64,000 bases of DNA from Eudromia elegans (Eukaryota; Chordata; Aves; Tinamiformes; Tinamidae). Positions 1-12,329 of the stretch are shown here, one piece after another (position 1 is the stretch's first letter; the number at the start of each line of letters is the position of its first letter). A model generated the notes under the pieces. That model saw only the letters and a program-made list of their open reading frames with translations. It did no database searches and had not been told where the DNA came from. The position numbers and the translations under genes are program-made. The stretch covers positions 5,403,825 through 5,467,824 of the forward strand of contig PTEX01000012.1 in NCBI GenBank assembly GCA_003342815.1, given 5' to 3'.

Positions 1-2411
1 ATTTTGGCTCTTCTCAGTTCAATGACATCATCAACAGTGATACACATGCTGGTGCAGACTAATGCATGTATTTGAATATATTTATTGCTTTGCTGATTTT
101 AAGAAAGAATATGTAGAGCAAAGGATCAGTTCAGTTTAGATTCATGGTCTCTACTTCTTAAATGGCCTTATTGCTCAGTTGCTGTTTGAATGCTGTTGTA
201 GGCTATAATTAATCACTTGTGAGCTTGCAAAAGGTAAAGCATTTGTGTAAGCTTAATAAAAATAGGAATTTTATCCTATCTTCCCATGGGGAAAAATATT
301 CCCAAAGAGAAAGTGAAAAAAATAGCCTTCTGAGACACTGGAAGACACATGATGGCCTTAATAGTGATATGTGAGGACAGGCACATTTTCTTGAAGGGTA
401 CCACACAAAGATATTACCTGTATGTGTCCCAAGTTCGCTTTTTTTAATGTGTACTCAGTTAAGCACAGCCTAATAGAGTGTATACAAATGTATAAAACAT
501 CTGGCAGGGTTAGATCCCAAACTGCTTGTAGAATAACTGTTTGGAAGGTTCAGCTGCACTTCACTCCCGGGGGGTGTCAAGCTTCCTCAGGTGCTTTTTG
601 AATCAGACGCTTTTTGTAGGTGACTGGGAGCCTGTGCTGTAGCCATAGGTGCCCTACTACCTCATGGCATGGGTGGCACGGACAGGCCGAGCTTCGGCCA
701 TCTGAATTTGTTCAGCAGAAAGGGGTTTACATGCGGTGCAGTGCAGATCAGCAGATCGGGGGTGACGCAGATGCATCAGACAGCCCTTTTGCCTAATCCC
801 TTGAATACGTAGCCGGCTCTTTCCTCGCCTTTGCTCAGGGAAAAATATAGGGCAAACTCTTACTGGAACAGAATGATGAATCCATGAATTAGACCAGGGA
901 TTTCTTAGATCTATGTAGTCCAGCATCCTACCTTCCACAAACCACAGCAGATTTCTGGAAAAGATAAACAGATCGGTATGTACGCATTCTATATGTATGG
1001 ATTCAGTTTCCCCTTAAAACTGTGTAAACCTTTTTTGCATCCCAGACATCTTTCTGAGAGTTTGATAGATCATCCATTGAACAGAATACTTTTGTCCTGG
1101 TACCAAAGTCTTTTGTTTGTTTTAAGCTTTGTTGCTACCAGCTTCCTTTATAGGTTCCCGCTTTTCTCTATATGATGTGATCCATAAATATATTATACAT
1201 TATACAGAACTCTTAAAAGCGGTGTAAGCATTGCTTAGGCCCTCTGTTTCAATACAAATTATTCTGGAAAATGACTGAAACTCTGTTTTGCAGTTGGATT
1301 TATTTACCAGCAGCATTACAGTAGGACAATATCATTTTATAGCAGTGATAAGACCTAAGTTACCAACTGATACTTTTCCCTGCAGTACTGAGTTGGATGC
1401 CTGGTCTGTGTTGATATTCTGCAGTATTCTGTACATGTCGTTGGCAGAGATGGTTGCTAGAATGTTTGCAGACCCCATTTGACCACCAATAAAATGCACT
1501 GAACCCCTAAAATGTAAATTTTATTAGCGCTGTGGTAGGTATTCACATTTAACAGAAGTTATGTTAGAAACAAGGAGAAAGACGTTTCTGGATTTTGCTA
1601 GATTTTGCTAATAGGTTGGATAGTTGCCAGGGATTAAAATAGAACAGCAGGGAGGACCTATTGCAAATAATATGAGCTAGAAACATATATATGTGTTGCA
1701 GTTCTCATTTAAGATTATCATCATATCACAGAGGCTTTGCATTATAACATTTCTTGAATTGAATCTTAAAAACTGTATGGTAATTAAAAATAATTTATGC
1801 TGAAGTAGAGATTGCACAAATCTCTGCGTCTGTCACATGAGGAATGTAGGTCAAGACTGACTGAAAGATCTTGCTAACTGAAGATGCCTGGTTTTAGGAG
1901 ACTTGTTGTGGAGTGGAATTTAGTTTTAATGCTAACTTATTTCAGACTGTGAAATCAGTGAAAAAATAGTAAAGATATAGTATGTTCTTTCAGAATTAGA
2001 ACTTTGTGTTTTGTGCTCCTGAACAGTGATGCTCTGTGAAATTGTGAAGTATCCTTGTGCGATTAAAAAAGAAAAAGGAAAAATGAACTTTAAAAAGGGA
2101 AAGCAATGCACATAGTGTAGAGTTACTGTTTGAAAATATACATGTGAAAGCTTATCATCCCACTCATTTGCGATGGAGAAGGTGGAAGGAACACATCAGA
2201 AAGTTGCTCAGATCAATACTTGTATGTTCTGCATCTGCTTATTCTAGTCTACAGCAGAGTGCCGGCCCTCTCAGGAGCTGTCAGTGTGCTGACACCATCA
2301 TGTGCTGCGTGCCAAGCAGGGTGCTGCCCGTGTGCCAACGACTGCCTCTCGAGGAGAGGCTACCTGCTGGCCTGTATTGCACTGCAGAAATTCTAGAAAG
2401 GAATATAATTA

Positions 2412-2413
<2 letters not shown>
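1..2413. other. No gene recognised
   Basis: AT-rich unique DNA. It holds only short chance frames and one 10-bp tandem duplication (1591-1610). A stretch at about 867-940 vaguely recalls a CR1 3' end but is too weak to call. Confidence 0.7.
1591..1610. repeat. Exact 10-bp tandem duplication
   Basis: GATTTTGCTA is present twice head to tail. Small slippage-type duplication with no apparent function. Confidence 0.93.

Positions 2414-2448
<35 letters not shown>
2414..2448. repeat. 35-base poly-T homopolymer
   Basis: An uninterrupted run of 35 T on the plus strand, the longest homopolymer in the window. It has no flanking retroposon sequence that I recognise, and CR1 does not use a poly-A tail. 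It could be the tail of an old antisense retrocopy, or simple slippage. The exact length is the least reliable part of any assembly. Open frames crossing it show artificial Phe or Lys runs. Confidence 0.97.
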
Positions 2449-2449
<1 letters not shown>

Positions 2450-5400
2450 GACAGCAAGGAAAGCAAACTTACATTATCTTCAACTTCCCGTTGTTCTGGT
2501 CGCATGCTTCCTAAGCACTGATCTTTCTTGTTAAGAAAGTCTTTTCCTGTCATCTTGTGAATAACAGCTGCCTTCTCTCTCTCTGTTTCTTTCCCAAATA
2601 TCTGTAGTATTTGGAGGGTCTCAGAGAATGAGATGCATAAGAATCTTTTTTATGCAATTTAAAGAACAAGACACGAAATGTGGAAGAAAACTTCCTCCCC
2701 CACCCATGCGTCTTGTTTGCTTTTTGCATCTATATGAAAGACACATGAAGGTTTTCCACAGAGACTGTTAGTATTCTGGCACAGCTCTCATTTGTGATAC
2801 ACAGATCTTCAAAGTGCTGACAGATGCAGTATTTTACAGAAATGCAAAGATTATATTTGTGTTTCTGTAGGCATCCTGTAAAAAAAACCCCAAGCATTCA
2901 GCGCTTTCCTTGCTGCGCTGTTCCAGAATGTTCACCCCATCTGCTTGCTTTTCCTGCTGCATTTTGTGTCATTAGTCATGTTCACATGTATTTCAGGCTG
3001 CTTAATTTCATTACGCAAAATATTATGCACTGTTCATCCAATAAGTGACAGAGGTTCATTCTGCTACCCAAGGGACTTGTAGAAGGAAGTTCTAAATCTC
3101 TAAGAAAACCTGAAAATCCTTGTTGAAACATGGATCACGTTTCACTGTTGCCTCTATTAACATACTAAAAACTTACTTTATTAAGTTAGCCATATCTTCC
3201 CAAATCCCAACGGCTAACTGCGGTCTTCTTAGAAACTGTTGCTTCTACCTGGGAATTCTGTGTGCAGCTAAGATCCCTCTGCAAAAGCAAGGGTCATACT
3301 TGAAAGCTTCCTTTTAGGTGGAGCTAGTGTCCCTAAAAAGACCTCTTGGTAGGGGTGGTGTGAAGAGTGTGTGTCTGGCCCTTCCTGGGAGTATCACCCA
3401 GGACAAGCAAAGTGGCAAAGTCTTTCGGAAAGCGTCAGAGGTCGAAGGAGTAAAAGAAATCTCTTGAGGTTTATTTTTTTGAAGAAAGTATTCTGAATGG
3501 TATATAGAGACCACTCACTGAAGAAGGTGTTGGGGGAATCCTTTAATTTCCTTTAGAAAGCAACCTGGGCCAGCAGGATATGGAGCAGCAAACTGGATAA
3601 GCATGGCTCGCAAAGAAAAATACCTGACTCATGATTAGAGATTGTCATAAAGCCTCAGAAAGAATTTGAATTAAACCTTGAGTGCTTGACATTGCAACAA
3701 TGCTCCTTTATTACCTTTGTGTTTTCCATCCAATAACTTTAATTTTACTTTCTTGTTTTGGTAAATAGTCCATCTAGACAAGTCACAAGGTATAAATTCA
3801 TTGTTGACTGTGAAAGCTGGAACGTTTTTAAATAGCCTTTACTGATGCTTGTTGCATTAAAGCCCTCGCTCCTGGAGTCGTTTAGAGGATCTGCCATTTC
3901 TTTTTTGAAGGAAAAGGCACTGTGTGTGGTGACATAAGTTTTGTTGTCCCACAACTTCAGTGACTGTTCAAAGCAGTTGTGTTTTTGAGGCAGACTTTAC
4001 TCCTTAAAAATTGGAAGGCAAATTAAAAATACCTGCTTTTATGGGAATTGTCATTGTCTTTACTGATTTAGTTAACCATATTAGTTTGTTAATACTTAAA
4101 CAATAAAAAAGGAATGTTTGAAATCCAAAATACTTTTATATTCAAAGTATATTCAAAATACTTTTAACGAACTTTTGAATTGTGCAATGCCTTTGTTGTT
4201 TAAAAGAGTCTTAATTGCTGAAGATGTTTACTGTCACAACTATTATCAAGACCTTCAAAAAAAGTAAAAGTGTTTCCCTTCTTTATTAAGGAAAATGGTC
4301 AAAATGGGACTGAGGATGGCTTTCTGTGTTTTTGTAGTGTATGATTAAGGTATTGGGCAAGGATTCAAGATGAGAAGGTTCCTGAAACCAGACTCCATCT
4401 GACTTCCAGCATATTGTTTAATTTTATGTACCTCAGCTTCCATCTGCAGAATAAATATGTTGATATAGCTTTACTCCTAGCCTTTGCCTGTCTGAGGGAT
4501 GTAGATGACAAAAATCTTAAAGATCTGTAACAGGCTTTTTCAAAGAACTTCTAGCAAAGTAAGCATTCAGTCTGCCCTGAGCTTCTAGCTATATGAATCC
4601 TCCTAATTTACCAGTACTGGAAACTCTTTGAAAGAAGAACAGAAGAGCAGTAAGGAGAAAAGAGTGAGTAAGGTATAGGCTGAATAGTGTTATGAAATTG
4701 CTAGAGCTTAAAGAAGGAATTTATTCATTGCACTTTGACCCCTAATGCAAACAATTTTGAACTTGCCTGGTTGTGTAGAGAAGGGAAAAAAATGTTTACA
4801 TGAGTTTAAGACGTTCTGCTCTCAAATGAATTCATTGAGCAGTCTAGCTAACCAAAACCCATGGGATACAGCAGAAGGGAAATACGACCTGTGAGAGATG
4901 TCTGTTATTCACCACACTTAGCTTGTTGATAAAATTTGCAGAAATATATATTGTTGGCACACACTAAAAAAGCAGTGCAAGTGAATCAGCGCTAAAGAAA
5001 ATTTGTGAATGTGTTTTTTTTTCTGTGTGTCTTAAAATCCGATCCACTGGCGTGGTAGTAAACATCTGACAATCAAAGGCTGAAAGGCACTGAAAAAAAC
5101 AAATATGCTTAAAGGGATTCTTAAACTGCATTTGTTTGGGCAAAGATGGAAAATATAGCTGCATAGGTAGAGCCAAGTGTTTACATGGAATATCTTTCTC
5201 TTAAAGGGAAAAAAGAAAAGGGATTTTTTTCTGATCTGTGAAGAACCTAAAAACTGACTGATAGAATCTGCTTTCAAGATTTCCCTGCGAAAGGAAACTG
5301 CGTTGATGACAACCATATAAGGTATTTTAAATAAACATGGCTTCTCTTACCTTCCATACTCTGTTAAATGCCATGTGTGATGCTTTCCTAGAAATAAAGT

Positions 5401-7153
5401 GAAGGTAGTAAATGATTTAAAGAAATAGTTTTATCTGATGTAAAGTCTATTGAATTAATGAATGTTTAATTTTGTGGCAATGCGTCACATTTTCTACTGC
5501 AATGGAAGGCAAAATAGTTTATATATATGCACTTGCTGACTGTTCAGATAGTACTTTTTTTCTTTGCCTTCTCTCACCATCAAGCTGTGTTTCATCAAAT
5601 CCCAAGCTGTCATGGTTCATTATCCAGAGATGATCTTGAGCAGCCTTGCATCGTACAAAAATATGCTGTGGCATCTGCCTTTGTGCACCGCTATGCGGAT
5701 CACTTCTGAGTATGTTTGTGTTTGATTTATACATTCAGCAGTGTGTAGTTTTGCACGCAAATACCTTGAACAGTGGAAGAGGCCTATATTGCACTGCTGC
5801 AATCAGGCTGTAGCTATGTGTACCTTGTTTTTTAGCTAATGAGTTCCACTTGAGTTGTTTTTTTTGCCCAACTCCATCTCCACTAGGCAGTCACATTGCT
5901 TCCTTGGTCCAAGACATTTTCAAAGCTCCCTGTGCTGATGGTTCTGAAATTAGCAGCTCTGATTATAGCGTCAGTCTTGCATTCTGGATCTTGTATTTTG
6001 ACTTCTCTGACTTTAGGAGCCATAAATGAATTTTATATCATTAATAATGGTTGTTTTAATAGACAACATTAATGTCCATACATAAATATGTCTCCTAATT
6101 ACATCTTTATTTCCTGTAAGGTACTTATATTGGTAATAAGCTATTACTCTTTTTAAAAAGACACTTAGTAAAATAAGCTCTGTTATATTAGTTAGTTACA
6201 TTAGTAAATAAAAGCTTTCTTTACCCATCTAATTTACATTTCTATAGAACTGTTATTGTAAGAGGAAAGGGAACATATTTTTTAGAGCTGTTTTAGGGTT
6301 GTTTCACTGCTTTTTTTGGTGGCATGGCATTTGGAAATTAGTTTATTATACTACTACTGTTATTACTTTATCTGAAAATACTTGCTTCAACATCAACAGT
6401 GAAAAATTGTTACTACCCTTTTTAGCTTTGTTTCGGTACTTCTTGCATGGATAGTTGTTTGAAATTAGTTAAAGAAACTGGCGTTAGGAAATACATGGAT
6501 ACTTTTCTTTATATGTTGACTCTAAATACTGGGATTTGTTACAGCTTGAATAGCCTTCACCCAGTCACTGTCTTCTCTAGGGATGAAGAGGAGAAATAAT
6601 CTTTTTCTGTTAAGATTCCCTGTAATTGCCAGACAGTGAAACATTACACTAAAATGACTCCTTTTAACAGTCTTTATAGTCTGAAAATATTTGTGGGACT
6701 TCACGTGTATGTCACAGTTTCCATACCAATTAAATGTTTATCCTACCAGGGCCTCAAGCCTTCATTGTGGTTAGAGCTTTTTATGCGTTTTCTGTTTGTT
6801 TGTGTGGATGTTTCACAAAATACTTGTGGAAATGGAGATCATTCTCAGGTCAAACGAAAAGCAACAACAGATAAAGACAATGAAATGTCAGAGCACTTCC
6901 CAATGACAGTTAACAAAACAAGGGAAAAGGCACATGAAAATCCAGAGCAATGCATCCTTAAAAATAAACTGTCCCTCAGGAAAATAACCCACTTGGAAAG
7001 AGTAATACTATCCTTTTGTGCTGTAGAGCAGACTCTTGTGAGACTAACTCTCAATCTGTAATTTTAGCAGTGGCTCTCATTTTGCCCAAAGCTTTCCTTT
7101 TATTTTCAGTACTAAAACATAGTGCAGCTCTGTGCTGAATGCGGAAAGAAAAA

Positions 7154-7166
7154 AGAGAGAGAGAGA
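7154..7166. repeat. Short (GA)n microsatellite
   Basis: A short GA run directly after an A-rich stretch. A simple sequence with nothing else attached to it. Confidence 0.85.
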
Positions 7167-8350
7167 TTGAAAAAATATTTTATTTTCTAATTCCCCTGCA
7201 TATGCTTCTGCTCTACCAAAATGTGAAAATTAATTCTATTGAAGTTGTAGCGTGTTCATCAAAGTGATAAAATTAATTTTGATCTTTGTTCACTATCGTG
7301 TGTTTCAGTTACAGACAGCTTCTTCCGAGAATATGAAATATTGTCTATGAATATGTCTGGGAGTTCAGTAAGTTGCCAGTGTTTAAATCTGTTATCGCAA
7401 ATAACTCAGACTAATTTAAATGAAGGTAAATGTTTTGAGATCTGAAAGTTGAATTTGATTTCAGCAGTAGCTTCAAGGACTTGCATGCACATTTGAGTGT
7501 CTCGTGCCCGGAGGTGGATTGCTACGAAGCAGATTATCCACATATACCCATGAGCTACAATAAGGTTCACAGGAATGTTAAATAGAGTGAAGTTGTCTGT
7601 AAGGTAAATACGAAGTGGAAACATAAAATCAAAGCAAAAAATGGAATAAGAATGAATTCAGGAATATTTCAGAGAATCTACACAGGACACGTAAGAAGGC
7701 AGGAAGACCTGGCGTGCTCTTGCAGGCAGTGAGTGCAGCAGTGGACTCCAGATAGTTGGTACTTCTTACTCAGCCAGTCATTCCCGTTCATAGAATTTGT
7801 TTGCTACTTATTTCAGGGCTATTAATGTCTATATAGTGCGTTGCCACTTGGATTGAAAGAGGTATTTTTTCAAGCACAGTCTTAAGTATTCCATTGTGCT
7901 AAATGTATTGCAAGGATTTTTTTCTTAAATACTACTTTTCATTTAGTCATACTTGCGGTATGTTGATTTTTGGTGTTGACTTTTTAGCCCTCCATCCTCC
8001 TTTTTTTCCTACCATATTGTTACAGTAACATGGATGAAAACAACTCTTCTCTTATGGGAACTGCTACTTCTGCTGCAGTTGCTTTGGACATTTTAGAAAT
8101 ATGAGGTGCTGCTCCAGGTCTCCACTGAAGAAATCCTACATTGCACAAAGGAAAACTGTACATGTTGCAGGTCCAGAAAACAGAGAGTGAATTTATGCAG
8201 TCAAATTTATACTTTATTAAAAAGAAGACATCTTATAAACTATGTCTGTTATCTCTTGGAAAAAATAAATGTTTCCTATATGTTCTTGAAGTTTGTTGAG
8301 AAAAATCATGTTTTCCCAACTGTAGGATATTTTTGGGGGTTCTTTATTTT

Positions 8351-8390
8351 TATTAAGTTTATTAAGTTTTTATTAAGTTTATTAAGTTTT
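8351..8390. repeat. Exact 20-bp tandem duplication
   Basis: Two adjacent identical 20-base units (8351-8370 and 8371-8390), each itself made of two TATTAAGTTT-like halves. It is AT-rich and simple, and best explained by replication slippage. Confidence 0.95.
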
Positions 8391-8598
8391 AAAATTTACT
8401 AGACAACAAAGTTGTGTATAGTTGAAAGATATCCATGTAATGCCTTTGGACTGCTCAAGAATAAAGTACTAAGGCAAAAAAACTGAGATGGAGAGTCTTG
8501 TTAGAGTTTGAAGACTTGCCTCAAAGATCAAAGTTTGGTAAACCTATCTGAATATCTGGGTAGATAAATCTTTGCCTGCTTTCTTTCTTTTCTTTTTT

Positions 8599-8617
8599 GT
8601 TTTGTTTTGTTTTGTTT
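8599..8617. repeat. (GTTTT)n microsatellite
   Basis: Three full GTTTT units and one partial unit, embedded in a T/C-rich stretch from about 8580. Confidence 0.9.
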
Positions 8618-9048
8618 CTTCTTAAATCTTCCTCCGGGAGCCAACACTGCACTGACAAATGAAAATCCCTGGACTGTAGAGGGATACGTCTTGCTCTCGG
8701 TAATCATTTACATCTTAGGTAAATCATAAAGCACCAGTGAAAAATGAATTTAACCTAAACCTGTGATGCATTCAGCAATTAAAAATAAGGAGGACAATCA
8801 ATGCAAAAAACACTTCAATTAATCTTTTGGAAACATTAAGTAACGCTTTATGTTACTGACTTAGCTGGAAATTTAAATGATCTTATACTGGCAACATATG
8901 TTGAAATAAGACTTTTGGGTTTGCTAATCAAGAATGAATCAGACATACCAAAGGGTTTTTTATGGCAAATTAAAATTTCGCAGAAGTAAAATATTTTAGT
9001 GCAGGTCTTGCCCTCCCCTGTAAGAAAGAGGATAAAATTGCTGGTGCC

Positions 9049-9074
9049 AAAAAAAAAAAAAAAAAAAAAAAAAA
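9049..9074. repeat. 26-base poly-A homopolymer
   Basis: An uninterrupted run of 26 A, preceded by 'ttgctggtgcc' and followed by 'ggtttctttc'. The upstream 100 bases show no polyadenylation signal next to it and no recognisable gene, so I do not call a processed retrocopy. Confidence 0.96.
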
Positions 9075-12000
9075 GGTTTCTTTCTTCCCACAGCGCTACA
9101 TTCATTGTGTCACAGTCTAAAACAGCAGCAATTACACATAAGCAGTTAAATAAAATGAGAACAATCAAACAGTCAGCTCACTGAGCCAGAGGTGGTACTT
9201 GGGATCCCTGCTGGTTCTCCCAGTCAAGCTCAGCGTCAGTGATGGTCAGGAAACAGGCACTCATTTTCCTGCATATGTTTGTGAGGTTGGGGGGACATGG
9301 CTTTTCTTTCCTTTTTGGCATAGAAAAGAAGAAACTAAAACCACGTGGAAAAAAATAGTTGTGTGGGTAAAGCACATGCCTGCGAACACTATGGCAAAGT
9401 TTTGATCATACATGGGAAGAATATTGTGATTTTTAACTGGCTAGCTCAAAATAGTTTGTAATTTATTTGATAATAAGAATTATAGCAGCAAATTCTAGCA
9501 GGAAGTATAGAAAAAGGTATAAAATGCATACAAGGCCAAAATACATGGATCAGCAAATAGAGTCTTGCCTACTATGAATCTTATGTTCCAGAATCTTATG
9601 TTTCCCTTGCCAGAAAGAGGATAGGTAGACCATAAGTTTAATTTGGTTCAGCAAGTCTTTGGTGCTATCACAGGTTTGATCAAGCGATGTGCACATCACT
9701 TTGTGACAAAAAGAGCCATCAGGCCTCTTCTTCTGGCTACCTCTGTATCTGAATGAATCAGGATAGACATTACAAGGAACCCCATTTCAGAGGAAAGGAA
9801 CAGATGTGGTGTTGGTCTGAAAAGCACTTAAGTATCTGGTATACCTTGGAATCATGAGTCTGAACCACTCAAGGGTTCATGATAGCCTAAGACCTCAGTT
9901 TTCCTGAAAATGACCTTAATGCCCATTCTTGTTGCAGCACTGAACATTAGCAGATTCCCAGTGAGATCAGGCGCCCCGCTGGTGCAGAAGGAACTGTGCA
10001 ATGTGGCACATATGACCTGTATCATCTCTTTTGGCAGCAGCAAAGCTAGCTTTGAATCAGTTTAAGCAGCTCATGAAACTCAGCAGCTTTGAGCCTTCGC
10101 TGAAGAAGGCTAGGGTGAATTGCCACTGACACCTTCATAAGCCTTAATATGCCGGCGTTCTTAGTATTAGAACAAGAACAAAATTATATAATTGGGCTAC
10201 CCAAATTAATAAGATCTGTTCCCAAAGTCAGTGCCCAAGTTCTCTCTCAAGCAGTTTAAACAACCAATGAAAGCAAAGGTAATATTTTCAGGATAATCTG
10301 GAAAACTCAAGCCTTTTTTTTTTCCCTAATCTAATCTCACAGACATGTTTTTATGTTAATGCAATAATACTGGTTGCAAGGGAACTCTTCTTTCTAAATG
10401 CCTATGCAAATGCAAAACAATACACAAACTATTTTTAAGAAATAATTTTTATTTGCAGCAGAGCTGTTCTTATGGTAGATACAAAATTATTTTCTGTGTT
10501 ATATTTCTTTATTTATGCATTACTGATGGTAAATATGGCTGAAAACTTGTGCCAGACATGCAAACTAGAATTGTTATTTATTTTTACCATTGTACAATTT
10601 GCTAGCCAAATATTGCGTGACACAAAGCCCATTGAGCAGATCGTGCTATGGCAGAAGTTTGCCTTTAGACTTTCGTGTATGGCGTTGGAAAGAATGTCAT
10701 TATTTTCCTTCTTCAAAAGTATTCAAGAATATCTTCCATATTACATTTGATTCACGATATATATCCAAGACATATAAAGCTTGTGGAAAAGAGAAATGGG
10801 TGCCCTAGAACAAGCAAATCAACAGATTAAAGGCAGTCACTTGAGATGTAGGAGATGGATGGTCTCGTTTCTAGTCTACTAGACTCAGGTAAATCTGCCA
10901 TGAGCGTTACGGACCTCACCTCTCCACATCTCTAGACCCTTGATTAAGGCACTCCCCCAGGATGAAAATTGTCCACTGTTATTCTCCCTCTACTTCTGTG
11001 GAAAAGAGGAGGAACTCTTTGGGAAACTGGATGAACACTGTTTTCTGCTTTATTCCGCATTGTTTCTCTCTCACAGTATCAGAAAAGTGGTGACTGGCTC
11101 CTTTACAGCTTAACAAATGGGTTGGTACCATTTGTACAAACAGCTGGTGTCTTTTTTGTTCTCACATTAAAAAGACATGATATGAAACCCTGTATCTTTT
11201 TAAAATACAAATTCTTATCTGGGTCTGACAGATCACATCACTGTGAAAGGTCCAAAATTTGTGGTTCTCCCTAAAATTTAATTATCTGGCACTTTCCAAC
11301 GGCAGCTTGTCTACTTCTGACATGCAGAATTTCATTTTGTTCAAACATCTTTTGTGTGCATGTCTCCTTGATATTGATAACAGTGGCTTGTGGTAATGCT
11401 TATCTCCCCTTGATTCTGAAAATGTAATAAAGATGGAAAATACAAAGTAATAGCTACATGCATTAGTTAGGCAGGCGTCCATCTAGGTTTTGCGTCAGAC
11501 TAATATTTAGAAAAGCATAGCTGCATATTGCTGCCTACGTTTTTCAGATATCTCCAGAAACAGAGATCATAAAAACAGCTGTACCTTGGCAAACAGGACC
11601 ACCAAGCCGATTAAATCATTGTCCAAAGAAGGAGTGAACCAAAATAGGTCTTTTTTGTTCACTCACGGGATTTTAGTTCCATTTTGCGGATAGCTTTCTG
11701 AATAAATTGATAATTGCTAAAGGCTATGGTTCTCTCTATACCGTAATTTGGACTCTTCAAGATATTTGAGACTTGCAATCAGTCTCCAAGCCAGGAGTTT
11801 ATGATGAAGGTAGAAAGCAAAGGGGGAAAGTGTACTTTATGATCTGTTGTTTTGAAATAAAACAGACATTAATAATGGACAGCTGCAAAAATCTGTGTGG
11901 ACTTGCAAACATGTAGAGCTTAATGACACCTGTGTAAGGATTCATACCATTAAAAACTGAGAATATGAATACAATAAATTGGAGTCTTGCATTATGAATG

Positions 12001-12105
12001 TCAATTTAAATGAGTAAAAATACTGGCTATTTACATATAGAAAAAATGTTTAAAAACATGACTTTGATTTTGTGAGACTTGTGGATAATGAAATCACTAG
12101 CAAAC
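9075..12105. other. No gene recognised
   Basis: Unique AT-rich DNA. A slightly GC-richer stretch lies near 9850-10130 with a 63-codon minus-strand frame that I cannot identify. An exact octamer ATGCAAAT occurs at 10404-10411 and may be chance. Confidence 0.7.
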
Positions 12106-12329
12106 AGAATCATAGAATGGTTGAGGTTGGAAGGGACCTCTAGAAAACATCTAGTCCAACCCCCTGCTCCAGCAGGGACCCCTAGAGCACGGGGCACAGG
12201 GTGGTGTCCAGGCGGGTTTGGAAGATCTCCAGAGAAGGAGACTCCACAGCCTCTCTGGGCAGCCTGTTCCAGGGCTCTGTCACCCTCACAGGAAAGAAGT
12301 TCCTCCTCACATGGAGATGGAGCTGCCAA
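12106..12329 (-). mobile_element. CR1 LINE 3' end, antisense, 5'-truncated
   Basis: The plus strand opens with the complement of the CR1 octamer ('agaatcatagaatgg'). It then runs through 'ttggaagggacctct', 'catctagtccaacccc' and 'ctctgggcagcctgttcc' to about 12329. Read on the minus strand, this is the last part of ORF2 plus the 3' UTR. It shares a long, nearly identical block with the plus-strand copy at 61.9-62.7 kb (around 'gtccaggcgggtttggaag'), so both probably belong to the same or closely related CR1 subfamilies. Open frames crossing it on both strands are by-products of the element. It is truncated to about 220 bp, the usual fate of CR1 copies. Confidence 0.95.

Larger units (their letters stand above)
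2449..9048. other. No gene recognised
   Basis: AT-rich unique DNA. The longest frame (6636-7061, plus, 141 codons from GTG) is unrecognised and has no start context or splice pattern that supports a gene. A GA run and two small tandem repeats at 8351-8390 and 8599-8617 are the only structured elements. Confidence 0.7.

Noticed and set aside
867..940. Possible CR1 3' end on the minus strand
   Set aside because: Only short words ('agaatgatgaatc', 'cttagatct', 'agtccagcatcc') recall the element, and the sequence to the right does not continue as CR1.
2144..2553. Frames with Phe or Lys runs on both strands
   Set aside because: They are produced by translating the 35-base T homopolymer.
6636..7061. 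141-codon open frame as a gene
   Set aside because: It opens at GTG and no domain, splice signal or recognised homolog supports it.
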